Assembly: GCF_014154935.1 (NCBI RefSeq)
Contig: NZ_JACEHH010000020.1
Span: 101,842-165,841, forward strand
Source: Stieleria mannarensis
GTDB lineage: Bacteria; Planctomycetota; Planctomycetia; Pirellulales; Pirellulaceae
Direction of reading: 5' to 3'
DNA length: 64,000 bases
The notes under the pieces were generated by a model. It was not told where the DNA came from and ran no database searches. It was given only the letters and a program-made list of their open reading frames with translations. The translations under genes and the position numbers were made by a program. The stretch's first letter is position 1, and each line of letters opens with the position of its first letter. Below, in pieces: positions 9,693-19,290 of the stretch.

Positions 9693-11042
9693 TTAATCCT
9701 CGGACGGGTGCACGTAGGGCTTTCGATAGGGGCGTTTCAGCTTGTCGGTCGCTTCGGCGTCGCCAACGATGGTGTGAGTGGCGGGATCGAATTCCAAGGA
9801 CCGCCCCAAGTCCATTGAAACGTTCGCCATGATGCAGGATGCACTGGAAATGTGCCCCTGCAAGATGTCGGCGATCGGCTTGGAACGGCGATCGATCGCA
9901 TCAAGGAAGTCCCGCATGTGACCGCGGATCGCCGACGCGACGTGCAGTTCCAACCGCCAGTTCTTTTGATCGGTGACGTCGGTGGGGTACTTGTCGGTTT
10001 CGATCAGCTTTTCGCCGGTCAGTTTCTGGCCGCCGCCGCGGGGCGTGAATTCGTACTTGTGGACATCCAACTTCAACGTGCCCCGGTCGCCGTAGATGAT
10101 GCCCGCCCAAGGCCATTCGGGATCGGGCGCGTTGCCCCAACTGCGGTGTGTCCAGTTAATGTCCAGTTCATCAAACTCAAACCGTGCCGATTGTGTATCC
10201 GAAATATTTGCTTTGGAATCATGGTCGACGTAGATGCCGCCGCTGCTGCTGATCCGTTTCGGCCACCCCAGGCCTAACTGCCAGCGCACCATGTCCAGCA
10301 TGTGAACGCACATGTCACCGACGATCCCGTTGCCATACTCCATGAACGCTCGCCAGGACCGAGGGTGCACCAGTTCGTTGTAGGGCCGCATCGGTGCCGG
10401 CCCGGTCCAGGTTTCGTAATCCAGGTATTCCGGCGGTGCGGTATCCGGCGGATTCTTTTTCGCCCGCATGTGGTAGTAACAACAAACTTCCGCGTACGCA
10501 ACATCACCAAGTAACCCAGCGTCCACCACACGTTGCTTCGCTTCGATCAAGTGCGGCGTGCTGCGGCGTTGCGTCCCCACTTGGACCACGCGTCCAGTTT
10601 CGCGAGCCGCGTCCAACATCGCTTTGCTTTCCAGCACATCGACCCCGGTCGGCTTTTGCACATAGACATCGGCACCGGCATTGACCGCCGCGATCATCGG
10701 CAACGCATGCCAGTGGTCGGGCGTGGCGATCAGCACGATGTCCAAATCCCGTTCGGCAAGCATGTCGGTGTATTGCCCATAGGTCCGCGGCCGTTTTTTG
10801 GAGACTTGGCGGGAGGCTATCAAATCCGCACATTCGTCCAACAGGTTCGAATCGACGTCGCACAGCGAAACGACTTCGACCGGTTCGATGTTCATCAACT
10901 GCAGCAGGTCACACTTTCCGTACCAGCCACACCCGATCAACCCGACGCGGCGTTTCTTGTCGCCGGCGGCGGCATAGGCATGGCGACTGGCAACGGCAGA
11001 TGCGGCGAGCGTGGATGCGGCAATGAACTTTCGGCGATCCAT
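9693..11042 (-). CDS. Gfo/Idh/MocA-family oxidoreductase with Tat-like leader
   Basis: 449 residues from the ATG at 11042; an upstream in-frame codon at 11129 would place 29 extra residues before the leader. The N-terminus MDRRKFIAAS resembles the short twin-arginine leaders common in planctomycete members (DRRKF variant), ending near AYAAAG. A Rossmann fold follows with VGLIGCGWYG, and the VQKPTG motif corresponds to the family's conserved EKP substrate-site motif, with Gln instead of Glu. Predicted NAD(P)-dependent oxidation or reduction of a sugar or sugar acid; substrate unknown. The sulfatase gene lies 116 bp upstream on the same strand, so the two may be cotranscribed for sugar processing after desulfation. 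Confidence 0.85.
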   Translation of the reverse strand: MDRRKFIAASTLAASAVASRHAYAAAGDKKRRVGLIGCGWYGKCDLLQLMNIEPVEVVSLCDVDSNLLDECADLIASRQVSKKRPRTYGQYTDMLAERDLDIVLIATPDHWHALPMIAAVNAGADVYVQKPTGVDVLESKAMLDAARETGRVVQVGTQRRSTPHLIEAKQRVVDAGLLGDVAYAEVCCYYHMRAKKNPPDTAPPEYLDYETWTGPAPMRPYNELVHPRSWRAFMEYGNGIVGDMCVHMLDMVRWQLGLGWPKRISSSGGIYVDHDSKANISDTQSARFEFDELDINWTHRSWGNAPDPEWPWAGIIYGDRGTLKLDVHKYEFTPRGGGQKLTGEKLIETDKYPTDVTDQKNWRLELHVASAIRGHMRDFLDAIDRRSKPIADILQGHISSASCIMANVSMDLGRSLEFDPATHTIVGDAEATDKLKRPYRKPYVHPSED

Positions 11043-11144
11043 GAGAAGTGCCTGGGGTGTAGGGGACTGGGGGACAAGCCGATTATCGCCGGTCACCTCA
11101 TGGCGATCAAGCAACTGGCACCGGCTCAAATCGAAAGGGATCCG

Positions 11145-11199
11145 GCAACCGCTGGTGTCTAGCCTTTAGGTGATTCCCGGTCGCTGATTTGCAGCGACA
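11145..11199. repeat. Family G interspersed repeat overlapping a gene end
   Basis: Sequence beginning GCAACCGCTGGTGTCT and ending in GCAGCGAC is shared with 23871-23931 and, reversed, 32511-32557. The last ~13 codons and the stop of the sulfatase at 11159 lie inside it. Confidence 0.75.
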
Positions 11200-12688
11200 G
11201 ATCATTGTCGCGAACCTCGGCCAGTTTCTCGGTCAAGGTGGATCGCATGCGTTCCAGCACGTCACGGTAACGTTCGTCGTCGGCCAGATTGTCGTAGCCT
11301 TGCGGATCGGCGTGCGTGTCAAACAACTCCATGCCCGCCGACGCGTCTTCTTTGTACTGGATGTATGCGAATCGATCCTCGCGAATCAAAAATCCTTTCC
11401 GCATCGGTGCGACACTGAAGGCAAACTCGCGGACTTGGTGATTGGGATCGTCCAGCATTTTCGAGATGTCTTTGCCTTGCACATGTTTGGGGATGTCCAA
11501 ACCGCACAGCGTCGCGACGGTCGGATACAGGTCCAGCAATTCGACGAAACGGTGGCACACCGCGGGTTTTTTTCCGGGAACCCGAATGATCAGTGGCACG
11601 CCGGCCGATTCGTCGCGCAACGACACCTTGGCCCAGAAATCATGTTCGCCCAGATGGTATCCATGGTCGCTGGTGAAGATCACGATCGTGTTGTCTTCCT
11701 GTCCCGACGCCTTGAGCGCATCGAGCACCTTGCCGACCTGGGCATCCATGTACGCGACCGACGCATAGTAGCCTCCGATGGCCTTCTTTTGTCGCCGCAG
11801 ATCCATCTTCATGTTTTGGCTGGTTTTATAGTTGATGCCGGCTTTGGGGATGTCGTCCCAGTCACCTTCGATCTTGGGCGGCAAGTCGTGTTTGCTGTAG
11901 GGTTTGTAAGGCGGGAAGTAGGACTTCGGCGCGACGAAGGGGACGTGCGGCCGGACGAAACCGACGCCCAACCAGAACGGCTGGTCGCGCTGCTGACGAA
12001 TCAGCTCGCAAGCTTTCTTGGCGGTCTTGCCATCGCTGTGAACGTCGTCATCGCCGTCGGCCTCCACGACGACAAAGGTGTTGCCGCCGACCACGGGTTT
12101 CTTGCCGTCGGGATTGCCTTCCAGCGTCTCGCCATCACCCGCAGCCCGCCATTCCGGTCCGGGGCTGTTGAATCGTTCGGTCCATGACAGCGCGTCATCG
12201 GCTCCGTTGTAATCACGCCCCGGACCATGGTCCTCGATGCCGCCGGGAACGCCCATGTGAAAGATCTTGCTGACCCTCGCGGCGTAATAGCCGTTGTTCT
12301 TGAAGTGCTGGGACCACGTCGCCCGGTCGCCGATCTGTGCCCGCGGACTCTTGTATCCCAGCACGCCGGTTGCGTGCGGATAGAACCCGGACATGAACGA
12401 GGCACGCGAGGGCCCGCAATAGGTTCCCTGGCAATAGGCCCGGGTGAATCGTGTTCCGCTGGCGGCCAATGCGTCGATATTGGGCGTTTGACAAACCGTG
12501 TTTCCGTAGCACGACAGGGCGGTGTACGTGAGGTCATCGGAAATGAGGAACAGCACATTCATCGGCCGCGTGGCTTCCGTCGGCGGATTGGCGTCCAACG
12601 TCGCGTTCCATTCGGTCGCGGTCGCGGGGGGGCCAAGCGGCAAACCCAGCAGCAAGATCACGGTGAACAGTGGGGACAGACGTTTCAT
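11159..12688 (-). CDS. Sulfatase, iduronate-2-sulfatase-like, secreted
   Basis: 509 residues from the ATG at 12688 (MKRLSPLF); 20 extra codons of the open frame upstream precede the signal peptide and are not expected to be translated. The signal peptide is LFTVILLLGLPLGPPATA. Key motifs: NVLFLISDDLTY (metal ligands), YCGPSR (formylglycine Cys), and FTSDHGYHLGEH (second metal site), the last typical of the iduronate-2-sulfatase subgroup. Predicted to remove sulfate from uronic-acid-containing or similar polysaccharides in the periplasm. The end of the protein (LSLQISDRESPKG) is encoded by an interspersed repeat. Transcribed divergently from the giant gene at 12814; the oxidoreductase gene follows. 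Confidence 0.88.
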   Translation of the reverse strand: MKRLSPLFTVILLLGLPLGPPATATEWNATLDANPPTEATRPMNVLFLISDDLTYTALSCYGNTVCQTPNIDALAASGTRFTRAYCQGTYCGPSRASFMSGFYPHATGVLGYKSPRAQIGDRATWSQHFKNNGYYAARVSKIFHMGVPGGIEDHGPGRDYNGADDALSWTERFNSPGPEWRAAGDGETLEGNPDGKKPVVGGNTFVVVEADGDDDVHSDGKTAKKACELIRQQRDQPFWLGVGFVRPHVPFVAPKSYFPPYKPYSKHDLPPKIEGDWDDIPKAGINYKTSQNMKMDLRRQKKAIGGYYASVAYMDAQVGKVLDALKASGQEDNTIVIFTSDHGYHLGEHDFWAKVSLRDESAGVPLIIRVPGKKPAVCHRFVELLDLYPTVATLCGLDIPKHVQGKDISKMLDDPNHQVREFAFSVAPMRKGFLIREDRFAYIQYKEDASAGMELFDTHADPQGYDNLADDERYRDVLERMRSTLTEKLAEVRDNDLSLQISDRESPKG

Positions 12689-12813
12689 CGCAGCTTCGTT
12701 TTGGCAGGTGGGGCGGGACAAAGAAGGGCAGGTCTCCACAACATACACGCTGCAGTCGTTGTAGAATACGATCCCCTCCGTTTCCCATCCCCACCTCCTC
12801 CGGCAAGCGTCCG
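12689..12813. promoter_or_regulatory. Divergent intergenic region
   Basis: The 125 bp between the divergently transcribed sulfatase and the multidomain gene must hold promoters for both. No operator-like palindrome is obvious by eye. Confidence 0.35.
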
Positions 12814-15800
12814 ATGCGAAAAAGTAGCCTTGTGAACCATTCTCGCCCCGTTCTGTGGATCGCCGCTTCGATCATCGCTGTCTCGATCGCCACCATGATC
12901 GACAGCCACGGCCTGTCCGCCGCCGACGGCCCCACGCTGCACCAGTTCCAGCGTCAACAGCTGACGGGGACTTATTTTTCTGAAGGCGTCTCGGCCGGCG
13001 ACATCAACGGTGACGGCATCAATGACGTGGTTTATGGGCCGTATTGGTTTGCCGGGCCCGACTACCAAACCAAGCACGAAATCTACTCGCCGGTTCCGCA
13101 AGATATGAACCGCTATGCGGACCACTTCTTCTCCTGGATCTACGATTTCGATCAGGACGGCTGGAACGACATCTTCGTCGTGGGATTTCCCGGTACACCG
13201 GCCTACGTTTACGAGAATCCGAAGCAGGACGGACTGGACGCGCATTGGAAAAAGCACCAAGTGTTTGATTGGGTGTCCAATGAGTCGCCCGAGTTGATCG
13301 ACCTGCTGGGCGATGACCGTCCCGAGCTGGTGTGCACACGGGACGGATTTTTTGGATTCGCGACGATCGATGCCGACGACCCGTTCGGCACGTGGCAGTT
13401 CCACGCGATTTCGCCCCAAGTGACCGCGACGCGATTCGGACACGGGCTGGGGATCGGCGACGTCAATGGCGACGACCGACTGGACATCATTCACCCCAAG
13501 GGCTGGTACGAACAACCGGAAAGCGATGCGCTGACATCGCGTTGGATGCATCACGACGTCCGACTGTGTGGCGGCAGCGGCGGCGCGGAAATGTACGCCT
13601 ATGACGTCGATGGCGATGGCGACAACGACATCATCACCAGCGACTCGGCCCACAATTTTGGATTGTCGTGGTTCGAACAGATCGTTGATGGAGACAAACG
13701 TACCTTCAAACAACACCAAATCATGGGTTCGCACCCGTCGGAAAACAAATACGGGGTGCTGTTCAGCGAACCGCATTCGGTGGAATTGGCCGACATCGAC
13801 GGTGACGGTTTGAAAGACATCGTGACGGGAAAGACCTATTGGTCGCACCATCGACAAAGTCCGATGTGGGACGCCGGTGCGGTGGTCTATTGGTTTCGTC
13901 TGGTTCGCGGCGTAGACGGCATCGATTGGGTTCCCTATCAAGCCGATGGTGAAGCGGGGATCGGACGCCAGGTCGTCGTCAAAGACTTGGACGCCGACGG
14001 CAACCCGGACATCATCGTCGGCGGCATGAAAGGCGCGCACGTGCTGAAACACACCCAACACCCGGTTTCCCAGGACCGGTGGCTGGCCGCCCAACCAAAA
14101 CCGTACCAGGGTCCCAAACCGCCCAGCGCCGAAGGAGCGACCGCCAAACGCGGCCCGAAATCCAAGATCGATCCCAAAACCGCGCGGGCCGCCGGAGCCA
14201 TCGAAGGCGAATCGTTGAAGTTTCGCGCCAGCGGAGGCGACGCGCGTCCGCAGGACATGTCGAACTTCAAAGCCGACAACTGGAGCGGCAAGTCGCAGTT
14301 GTGGTGGACCGATGCCAAGCCCGGCGACACGCTGACGATTCAATTGCCGCCGGTCACCGGAGTCGTCGACTTGGAGGTGGTCCTGACCTGTGCGGTGGAC
14401 TACGGAATCGTTCAGTTGTCGCTTGACGATCAACCGCTAGGAGAACCGATCGATCTGTTCGATCGCCAAGTCATCACGACCGGCGTGTTGTCTTATCCGA
14501 AATTGACGTTGAAAGGGAACAAGCACACGTTGGGGGTGACAATCGTCGGCGCGAATCCCACCGCCAAGAAAGCGTACATGTTTGCGCTGGATTATTTGCG
14601 GATCAAAAAGTCCGACGGCAGCTATGTCGCCGGGGCGGCGGCCGGAAAAACCACCGCGGACGACGCATCCGCGACCTCCGGGATTCGTCCCAAAAATCGT
14701 GACGGCCGGGTGCTGAACCTGGATTTCGAAACCGGCACGCTGGACGACTGGACGGCGACCGGCACCGCGTTCGACGGTCAACCGATCAAGGGTGACACGG
14801 TTCACGCACGTCGCCAAGACATGCACAGCAACCATGACGGCCAGTTTTGGATCGGCGGCTACGAAAAAGTCGGCGACGAGCCCACCGGCACACTCACCTC
14901 GGCACCGTTCATCGTCTCACAACCCTATGCGTCCTACTTGGCCAACGGCGGCGACCACGAATCCACACGCGTCGAGCTGCTGCGCAAAGACAGCGGGCGC
15001 GTGTTCTATCAAAGCAACGGCACCAACAGCGAAACAATGCGACGCGTCATCGTCGACCTGCGCGCCCACGTCGGAAAGGAAGTCATGGTCCGGCTTGTCG
15101 ATGAATACACCGGCGGCTGGGGACACGTCAATTTTGACGATTTCCGATTGCACGCCAATGCCCCCGCTCGACCGACGCCGGCTATGGTGGCACTGACCGC
15201 CGACGAGTACCCGCACGCCGGATTGGAAGCCCAGCAGGCCGCCGACGCGATGCGTGTCCCCGATGGGTTTCACGTCACCGTGGGTGCGGCCGAACCCGAT
15301 GTGAAACAACCGATCGCGATGGCCCTGGATGATCGCGGACGCGTCTGGATCGCGGAGGCGTACGAATATCCGACGCGAGCAAAAGGTGACGTCGGACGTG
15401 ACCGAATCTTGATCTTTGAAGACACCGACAACGACGGTTCGCTGGATCAGAGCAAGGTGTTTGCCGAAGGGCTGAACCTGGTCAGCGGACTGGAAGTCGG
15501 GTTCGGAGGCGTTTGGGTCGGGGCGGCACCGTACCTGATGTTCATTCCCGACAAAGACGGTGACGACGTTCCCGATTCCGACCCCCAAATCCTGCTCGAC
15601 GGCTGGGGCTATCAAGACACCCACGAAACCCTGAACGCGTTCATCTGGGGGCCCGACGGATGGCTGTACGGTTGCCACGGAGTGTTCACCCATTCCCGCG
15701 TCGGCAAACCGGGAACGCCGGACGACCAGCGGACACCGATCAATTGCGGCGTCTGGCGATACCATCCCACGCGACACGAATTCGAAGTGTTCGCCCACGG

Positions 15801-18645
15801 CACCAGCAACCCCTGGGGCGTGGACTTTAACGATCACGGCCAAGCCTTCATCACCGCCTGTGTGATCCCGCACCTGTACCACATCATCGATGGTGCCCGC
15901 TATCAACGCCAAGGCGGACGTCATTTCAATCCCCACACCTACCGCGACATCGTCACCATCGCCGATCACCTGCACTACCTGGGGGCGACGCCGCACGGGG
16001 GCAACAGCAAGTCGGATTCCGCTGGCGGCGGGCACGCGCACGCCGGGGCGATGATTTATTTGGGCGACACATGGCCCGAAAAATACCGTGGCCAGCTGAT
16101 GATGAACAATATTCACGGCCAACGGTTGAACGTCGATGTGTTGGAACCGGCCGGTTCAGGCTATGTCGGACGCCACGGCCCTGATTTTCTGCTGACCGGC
16201 GACCAAGCGTCACAGATTTTGAACCTCCGATACGGTCCCGATGGCAACGCGTGGATGATCGATTGGTACGACATGCAGGCCTGTCACCGTCGCGAATCCA
16301 CGCTGCACGATCGTAGCAACGGCCGGATTTATAAAATCAGCTACGGTGACGAAGTAGGCACCGCCGCGCCGGAGATCGACCTTGCCACGGCCAGCGATCT
16401 GGAACTGGCCGAATTGACGCTTCACGCCAACGACTGGTACGTCCGCCACAGCCGACGCGTGTTGCAAGAACGGGCCGTCGAACGACCAATCGCCAGCGAA
16501 GCCGTCACGTGGCTCCGTCAAACCGCCACGACACACAGCGACGACACGCGTCGGTTGCGCGCCGCCTGGGCACTGCACGTGACCGGCAATTTGGATTCAA
16601 AGGTTTCTCTCTCCCTGATGGCTGACAAAAGCCCCTATGTCCGCGGTTGGGCGATCCAATTGGTGATGGAATCGACCGCAGGCAACCTGTCCCCGGTATG
16701 GACACAGCAATTCGTCGACATGGCCGGCGAGGATGATTCACCGATCGTGCGGCTGTACCTCGCCTCCGCGGCCCAGAAACTGGCCTTGGATTCGCGTTGG
16801 GATTTGTTGCAGGCATTGACGTCGCACGCCGAAGACGCCGACGACCACAACCTGCCGCTGATGTATTGGTATGCGGCTGAACCGCTGGCGGATCTGGATG
16901 CCTCGCGCGCGATCGCGTTGGCGATGTCGGCGGGCGAGCGCATCCCGCTGTTGCGAGAATTCATGCTGCGACGAATCGGCGAAAGCGGCGAGGACTCGCT
17001 GTCCGTTCTGGTGGTGGCACTCGGTGGCGCCAGCGATGCGGCCACGCAACTGACGTACCTCAACGCGATCCGGTCCTCGCTGGAAGGACGACGCCAAGTC
17101 AAGCCGCCATCGCAATGGACGCTCGTTGCGCGAAAATTGTTGTCGAGCAAGGATCATGAGGTCCGCTTGCAGGCGATCGCCCTGGGCGTCACGTTCGGCG
17201 ACAAGCAAGCGCTCGCGGCGATGAGAACGCAAGTCGCCGATGCGTCCGCGCCCCTGGAAACCCGACAAGTTGCCTTGCAGTCACTGCTGGACATGGATGA
17301 TCCCGGCTTGGTTCCCACCCTGGTCGGTCTTTTGAAGGTCGACTCACCGCTGCGGGACGACGCGATCCGGGGACTGGCACAATACGACGACGATTCCATC
17401 GCCCCAGCCTTGCTAACGGTCTATGAGCAACTCAGTCCCGCCCAGAAGCGTTCGGCGCTGGCGACGCTGTGTTCCAGGGTCGCCCCCGGCATCGCACTGC
17501 TGACGGCGATCGAGGCCGAGCAGATCCCCGGCACCGACCTGACCGCGGATCTGGTCCGTCAGTTGCAATTCTTGGACAACAAAAAAATCGATGCGATGCT
17601 GGACAACGTCTGGGGCGTCGCCCGCGAATCGGCCGCTGACAAACTGGCGATGATCGCGGAGTACACGCAACTGGTCGCGTCGACCGACCATCCGCCGGCA
17701 GACCCGGAGCTCGGCCGCGCGGTGTTTGCCAAAACCTGCATGAAGTGTCACGTCCTGTACGGCGTCGGGTTCAAAGTCGGACCGGACCTGACCGGATCGA
17801 ATCGCGCGAACTTGGAGTACCTGTTGTCCAACATCGTCGACCCCAGCGCCGTGATGGCCAAAGAATACGTGCCGACAGTGGTCTTGGTCGATGACGGACG
17901 CGTGGTCAACGGGCTGGTCAAGGCCGAAGACGAGTTCTCGCTGACGATCCAAACCTCCGATGCCGTCGTTGTCATCCCCAAAGACGAAATCGAACAACGA
18001 GCGACGGCCGACAAATCGATGATGCCCGACGATCAGTTGAAACAGTTCTCGCCACACGAAGTCCGTTCGCTGATCGCCTACCTGCGCGGAAAACAACAGG
18101 TGCCGATGCGGGCGACCAAAGAGAATGCCGCGGCGTTCTTCAACGGGACCGATCTGACGCACTGGAATGGCGATCCGTCCCTGTGGTCGGTCGAAGACGG
18201 GGAATTGGTCGGGCGGACCGACGGGCTGCAACGCAACGATTGGATTGTCAGTGATCTGTCGGTCGCGGATTTTCGATTGACCGTCGAGGTCAAACTGGTC
18301 GACAACGCCGGCAACAGCGGGATCCAGTTCCGCAGCCACGCACACGACGGCGAAGTTTCCGGATACCAAGCCGACATCGGCCCCGGATGGTGGGGCAAGC
18401 TGTACGAAGAACACGGACGCAAGTTGCTGTGGGACCAATCCGGCGAGTCGCACGTCAAACCGGGCGAGTGGAACAAGTATGAAATCGTCGCCCGCGGACA
18501 CCACATCCAGACATTCCTCAACGACCAGCCCTGCGTCGAGTTGCACGATCCCGACGGCGCCGAAACCGGCATCATCGCCTTCCAACTTCACAGCGGCGGC
18601 AAGACCGAAGTTCGATTCCGCAATCTGAAGCTGGAGGTGTTGTGA
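12814..18645 (+). CDS. Giant multidomain protein: VCBS/FG-GAP, PVC-type propeller, HEAT, haem c domain, DUF1080
   Basis: 1943 residues from the ATG at 12814, which begins a signal peptide (VLWIAASIIAVSIATMI). Domains in order: six VCBS/FG-GAP-like repeats at ~45-410 (DINGDGINDVVYG, DVDGDGDNDIITS, DIDGDGLKDIVTG); beta-rich carbohydrate-binding-like segments at ~450-790; a PVC-type membrane-bound dehydrogenase propeller from ~808 (VPDGFHVTV, DDRGRVWIAEAYEYP); HEAT-like helices at ~1190-1600; a Pirellula/Verrucomicrobium haem-binding domain with CMKCH near 1642 and a GPDLTGSN segment; and from ~1773 a DUF1080 domain (FFNGTDLTHWNGDPSLWSV), a family now linked to 3-keto-disaccharide hydrolysis. 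The predicted role is oxidation or cleavage of sugars in the periplasm with electron transfer through haem c. The pieces are often separate genes, so this fusion is unusually complete. Substrate unknown. Confidence 0.88.
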   Translation: MRKSSLVNHSRPVLWIAASIIAVSIATMIDSHGLSAADGPTLHQFQRQQLTGTYFSEGVSAGDINGDGINDVVYGPYWFAGPDYQTKHEIYSPVPQDMNRYADHFFSWIYDFDQDGWNDIFVVGFPGTPAYVYENPKQDGLDAHWKKHQVFDWVSNESPELIDLLGDDRPELVCTRDGFFGFATIDADDPFGTWQFHAISPQVTATRFGHGLGIGDVNGDDRLDIIHPKGWYEQPESDALTSRWMHHDVRLCGGSGGAEMYAYDVDGDGDNDIITSDSAHNFGLSWFEQIVDGDKRTFKQHQIMGSHPSENKYGVLFSEPHSVELADIDGDGLKDIVTGKTYWSHHRQSPMWDAGAVVYWFRLVRGVDGIDWVPYQADGEAGIGRQVVVKDLDADGNPDIIVGGMKGAHVLKHTQHPVSQDRWLAAQPKPYQGPKPPSAEGATAKRGPKSKIDPKTARAAGAIEGESLKFRASGGDARPQDMSNFKADNWSGKSQLWWTDAKPGDTLTIQLPPVTGVVDLEVVLTCAVDYGIVQLSLDDQPLGEPIDLFDRQVITTGVLSYPKLTLKGNKHTLGVTIVGANPTAKKAYMFALDYLRIKKSDGSYVAGAAAGKTTADDASATSGIRPKNRDGRVLNLDFETGTLDDWTATGTAFDGQPIKGDTVHARRQDMHSNHDGQFWIGGYEKVGDEPTGTLTSAPFIVSQPYASYLANGGDHESTRVELLRKDSGRVFYQSNGTNSETMRRVIVDLRAHVGKEVMVRLVDEYTGGWGHVNFDDFRLHANAPARPTPAMVALTADEYPHAGLEAQQAADAMRVPDGFHVTVGAAEPDVKQPIAMALDDRGRVWIAEAYEYPTRAKGDVGRDRILIFEDTDNDGSLDQSKVFAEGLNLVSGLEVGFGGVWVGAAPYLMFIPDKDGDDVPDSDPQILLDGWGYQDTHETLNAFIWGPDGWLYGCHGVFTHSRVGKPGTPDDQRTPINCGVWRYHPTRHEFEVFAHGTSNPWGVDFNDHGQAFITACVIPHLYHIIDGARYQRQGGRHFNPHTYRDIVTIADHLHYLGATPHGGNSKSDSAGGGHAHAGAMIYLGDTWPEKYRGQLMMNNIHGQRLNVDVLEPAGSGYVGRHGPDFLLTGDQASQILNLRYGPDGNAWMIDWYDMQACHRRESTLHDRSNGRIYKISYGDEVGTAAPEIDLATASDLELAELTLHANDWYVRHSRRVLQERAVERPIASEAVTWLRQTATTHSDDTRRLRAAWALHVTGNLDSKVSLSLMADKSPYVRGWAIQLVMESTAGNLSPVWTQQFVDMAGEDDSPIVRLYLASAAQKLALDSRWDLLQALTSHAEDADDHNLPLMYWYAAEPLADLDASRAIALAMSAGERIPLLREFMLRRIGESGEDSLSVLVVALGGASDAATQLTYLNAIRSSLEGRRQVKPPSQWTLVARKLLSSKDHEVRLQAIALGVTFGDKQALAAMRTQVADASAPLETRQVALQSLLDMDDPGLVPTLVGLLKVDSPLRDDAIRGLAQYDDDSIAPALLTVYEQLSPAQKRSALATLCSRVAPGIALLTAIEAEQIPGTDLTADLVRQLQFLDNKKIDAMLDNVWGVARESAADKLAMIAEYTQLVASTDHPPADPELGRAVFAKTCMKCHVLYGVGFKVGPDLTGSNRANLEYLLSNIVDPSAVMAKEYVPTVVLVDDGRVVNGLVKAEDEFSLTIQTSDAVVVIPKDEIEQRATADKSMMPDDQLKQFSPHEVRSLIAYLRGKQQVPMRATKENAAAFFNGTDLTHWNGDPSLWSVEDGELVGRTDGLQRNDWIVSDLSVADFRLTVEVKLVDNAGNSGIQFRSHAHDGEVSGYQADIGPGWWGKLYEEHGRKLLWDQSGESHVKPGEWNKYEIVARGHHIQTFLNDQPCVELHDPDGAETGIIAFQLHSGGKTEVRFRNLKLEVL

Positions 18646-19290
18646 ATATTTGGCCGCGGGGTTTTGACGGCTTCGATTCCGCTGAACTGCCTTGCGATCA
18701 GCTGTCCGCCCGGGGCATTTTATCATTCTGTGTGCGAATCATTCTGCCAACCTTCCCAGTGTCCCCGTCGTGTCGGGGCGAGAGGTAGGAAGATTTTGGA
18801 GGTAGGAAAATTGGCGAGACTCGATGGAGAGCGCAATTCATCATCTTCTTACCTCCGAAATCTTCTTACCCTTTTTCCGCAGGCCGTTAAGGAACGGGAC
18901 TAAGTGCGCAAACCGGTTGAGACCAGTTCAGTTTTTCCGCCGAACCCTACCGCATGAAACAAGGCTCGTGAAACTGGCAATCGCCGATCGTTCGACTGCG
19001 GATTCTGCCCCCTCGGACGCCTTTCGGCCACAGCACTCGGCACCTTTTCTCTCCCCCGCCCGTCCTGCAACCCTCGCAATCGGCAATCTTTCACAGGATT
19101 CACCAGAAACCGGGCCGTGATTGGCTTCAGCCGCATTTTGCAAATGAACTGACGTGGGTGATTTGCCGATCACCATAGTAAGGACACATGCACGGGTGTA
19201 TGTGCGAAACGATGGGATCGACGCTCGGCGGAGCCACTCGATCGCCCTCGCGAAACGCCATCGAAACACAAACCGCAATGGAATGCCACG
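18646..19290. other. 645-bp gene-free spacer
   Basis: Contains an imperfect long inverted repeat (separate entry), a CATTCTGCC repeat fragment near 18729, and the upstream region of the HEAT protein gene. Short frames here lack ribosome binding sites and protein-like composition. Confidence 0.5.
18782..18871. repeat. Long imperfect inverted repeat (GGTAGGAAGATT type)
   Basis: AGGTAGGAAGATTTTGGAGG at 18783 onward is mirrored by the reverse complement of the 18842-18870 arm (TTACCTCCGAAATCTTCTTA inside it). Arms are ~29 bp with a few mismatches and a ~30-bp centre; each arm contains a near-duplicate of the same 10-mer. Confidence 0.7.

Noticed and set aside
10840..10860. tRNA T-loop-like GGTTCGAATCG
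   Set aside because: It lies inside the oxidoreductase coding sequence, and no acceptor stem or anticodon arm surrounds it.
12685..14433. 582-codon minus-strand frame inside the giant gene
   Set aside because: Shadow of the VCBS-repeat coding sequence; the plus strand encodes clear family motifs over the same bases.
17413..18726. 437-codon minus-strand frame at the end of the giant gene
   Set aside because: Antisense to the haem c and DUF1080 domains, which are unmistakable on the plus strand.
18824..19120. 98-codon plus-strand frame in the spacer before the HEAT protein
   Set aside because: It begins inside the inverted repeat, has no ribosome binding site, and its composition is not protein-like.
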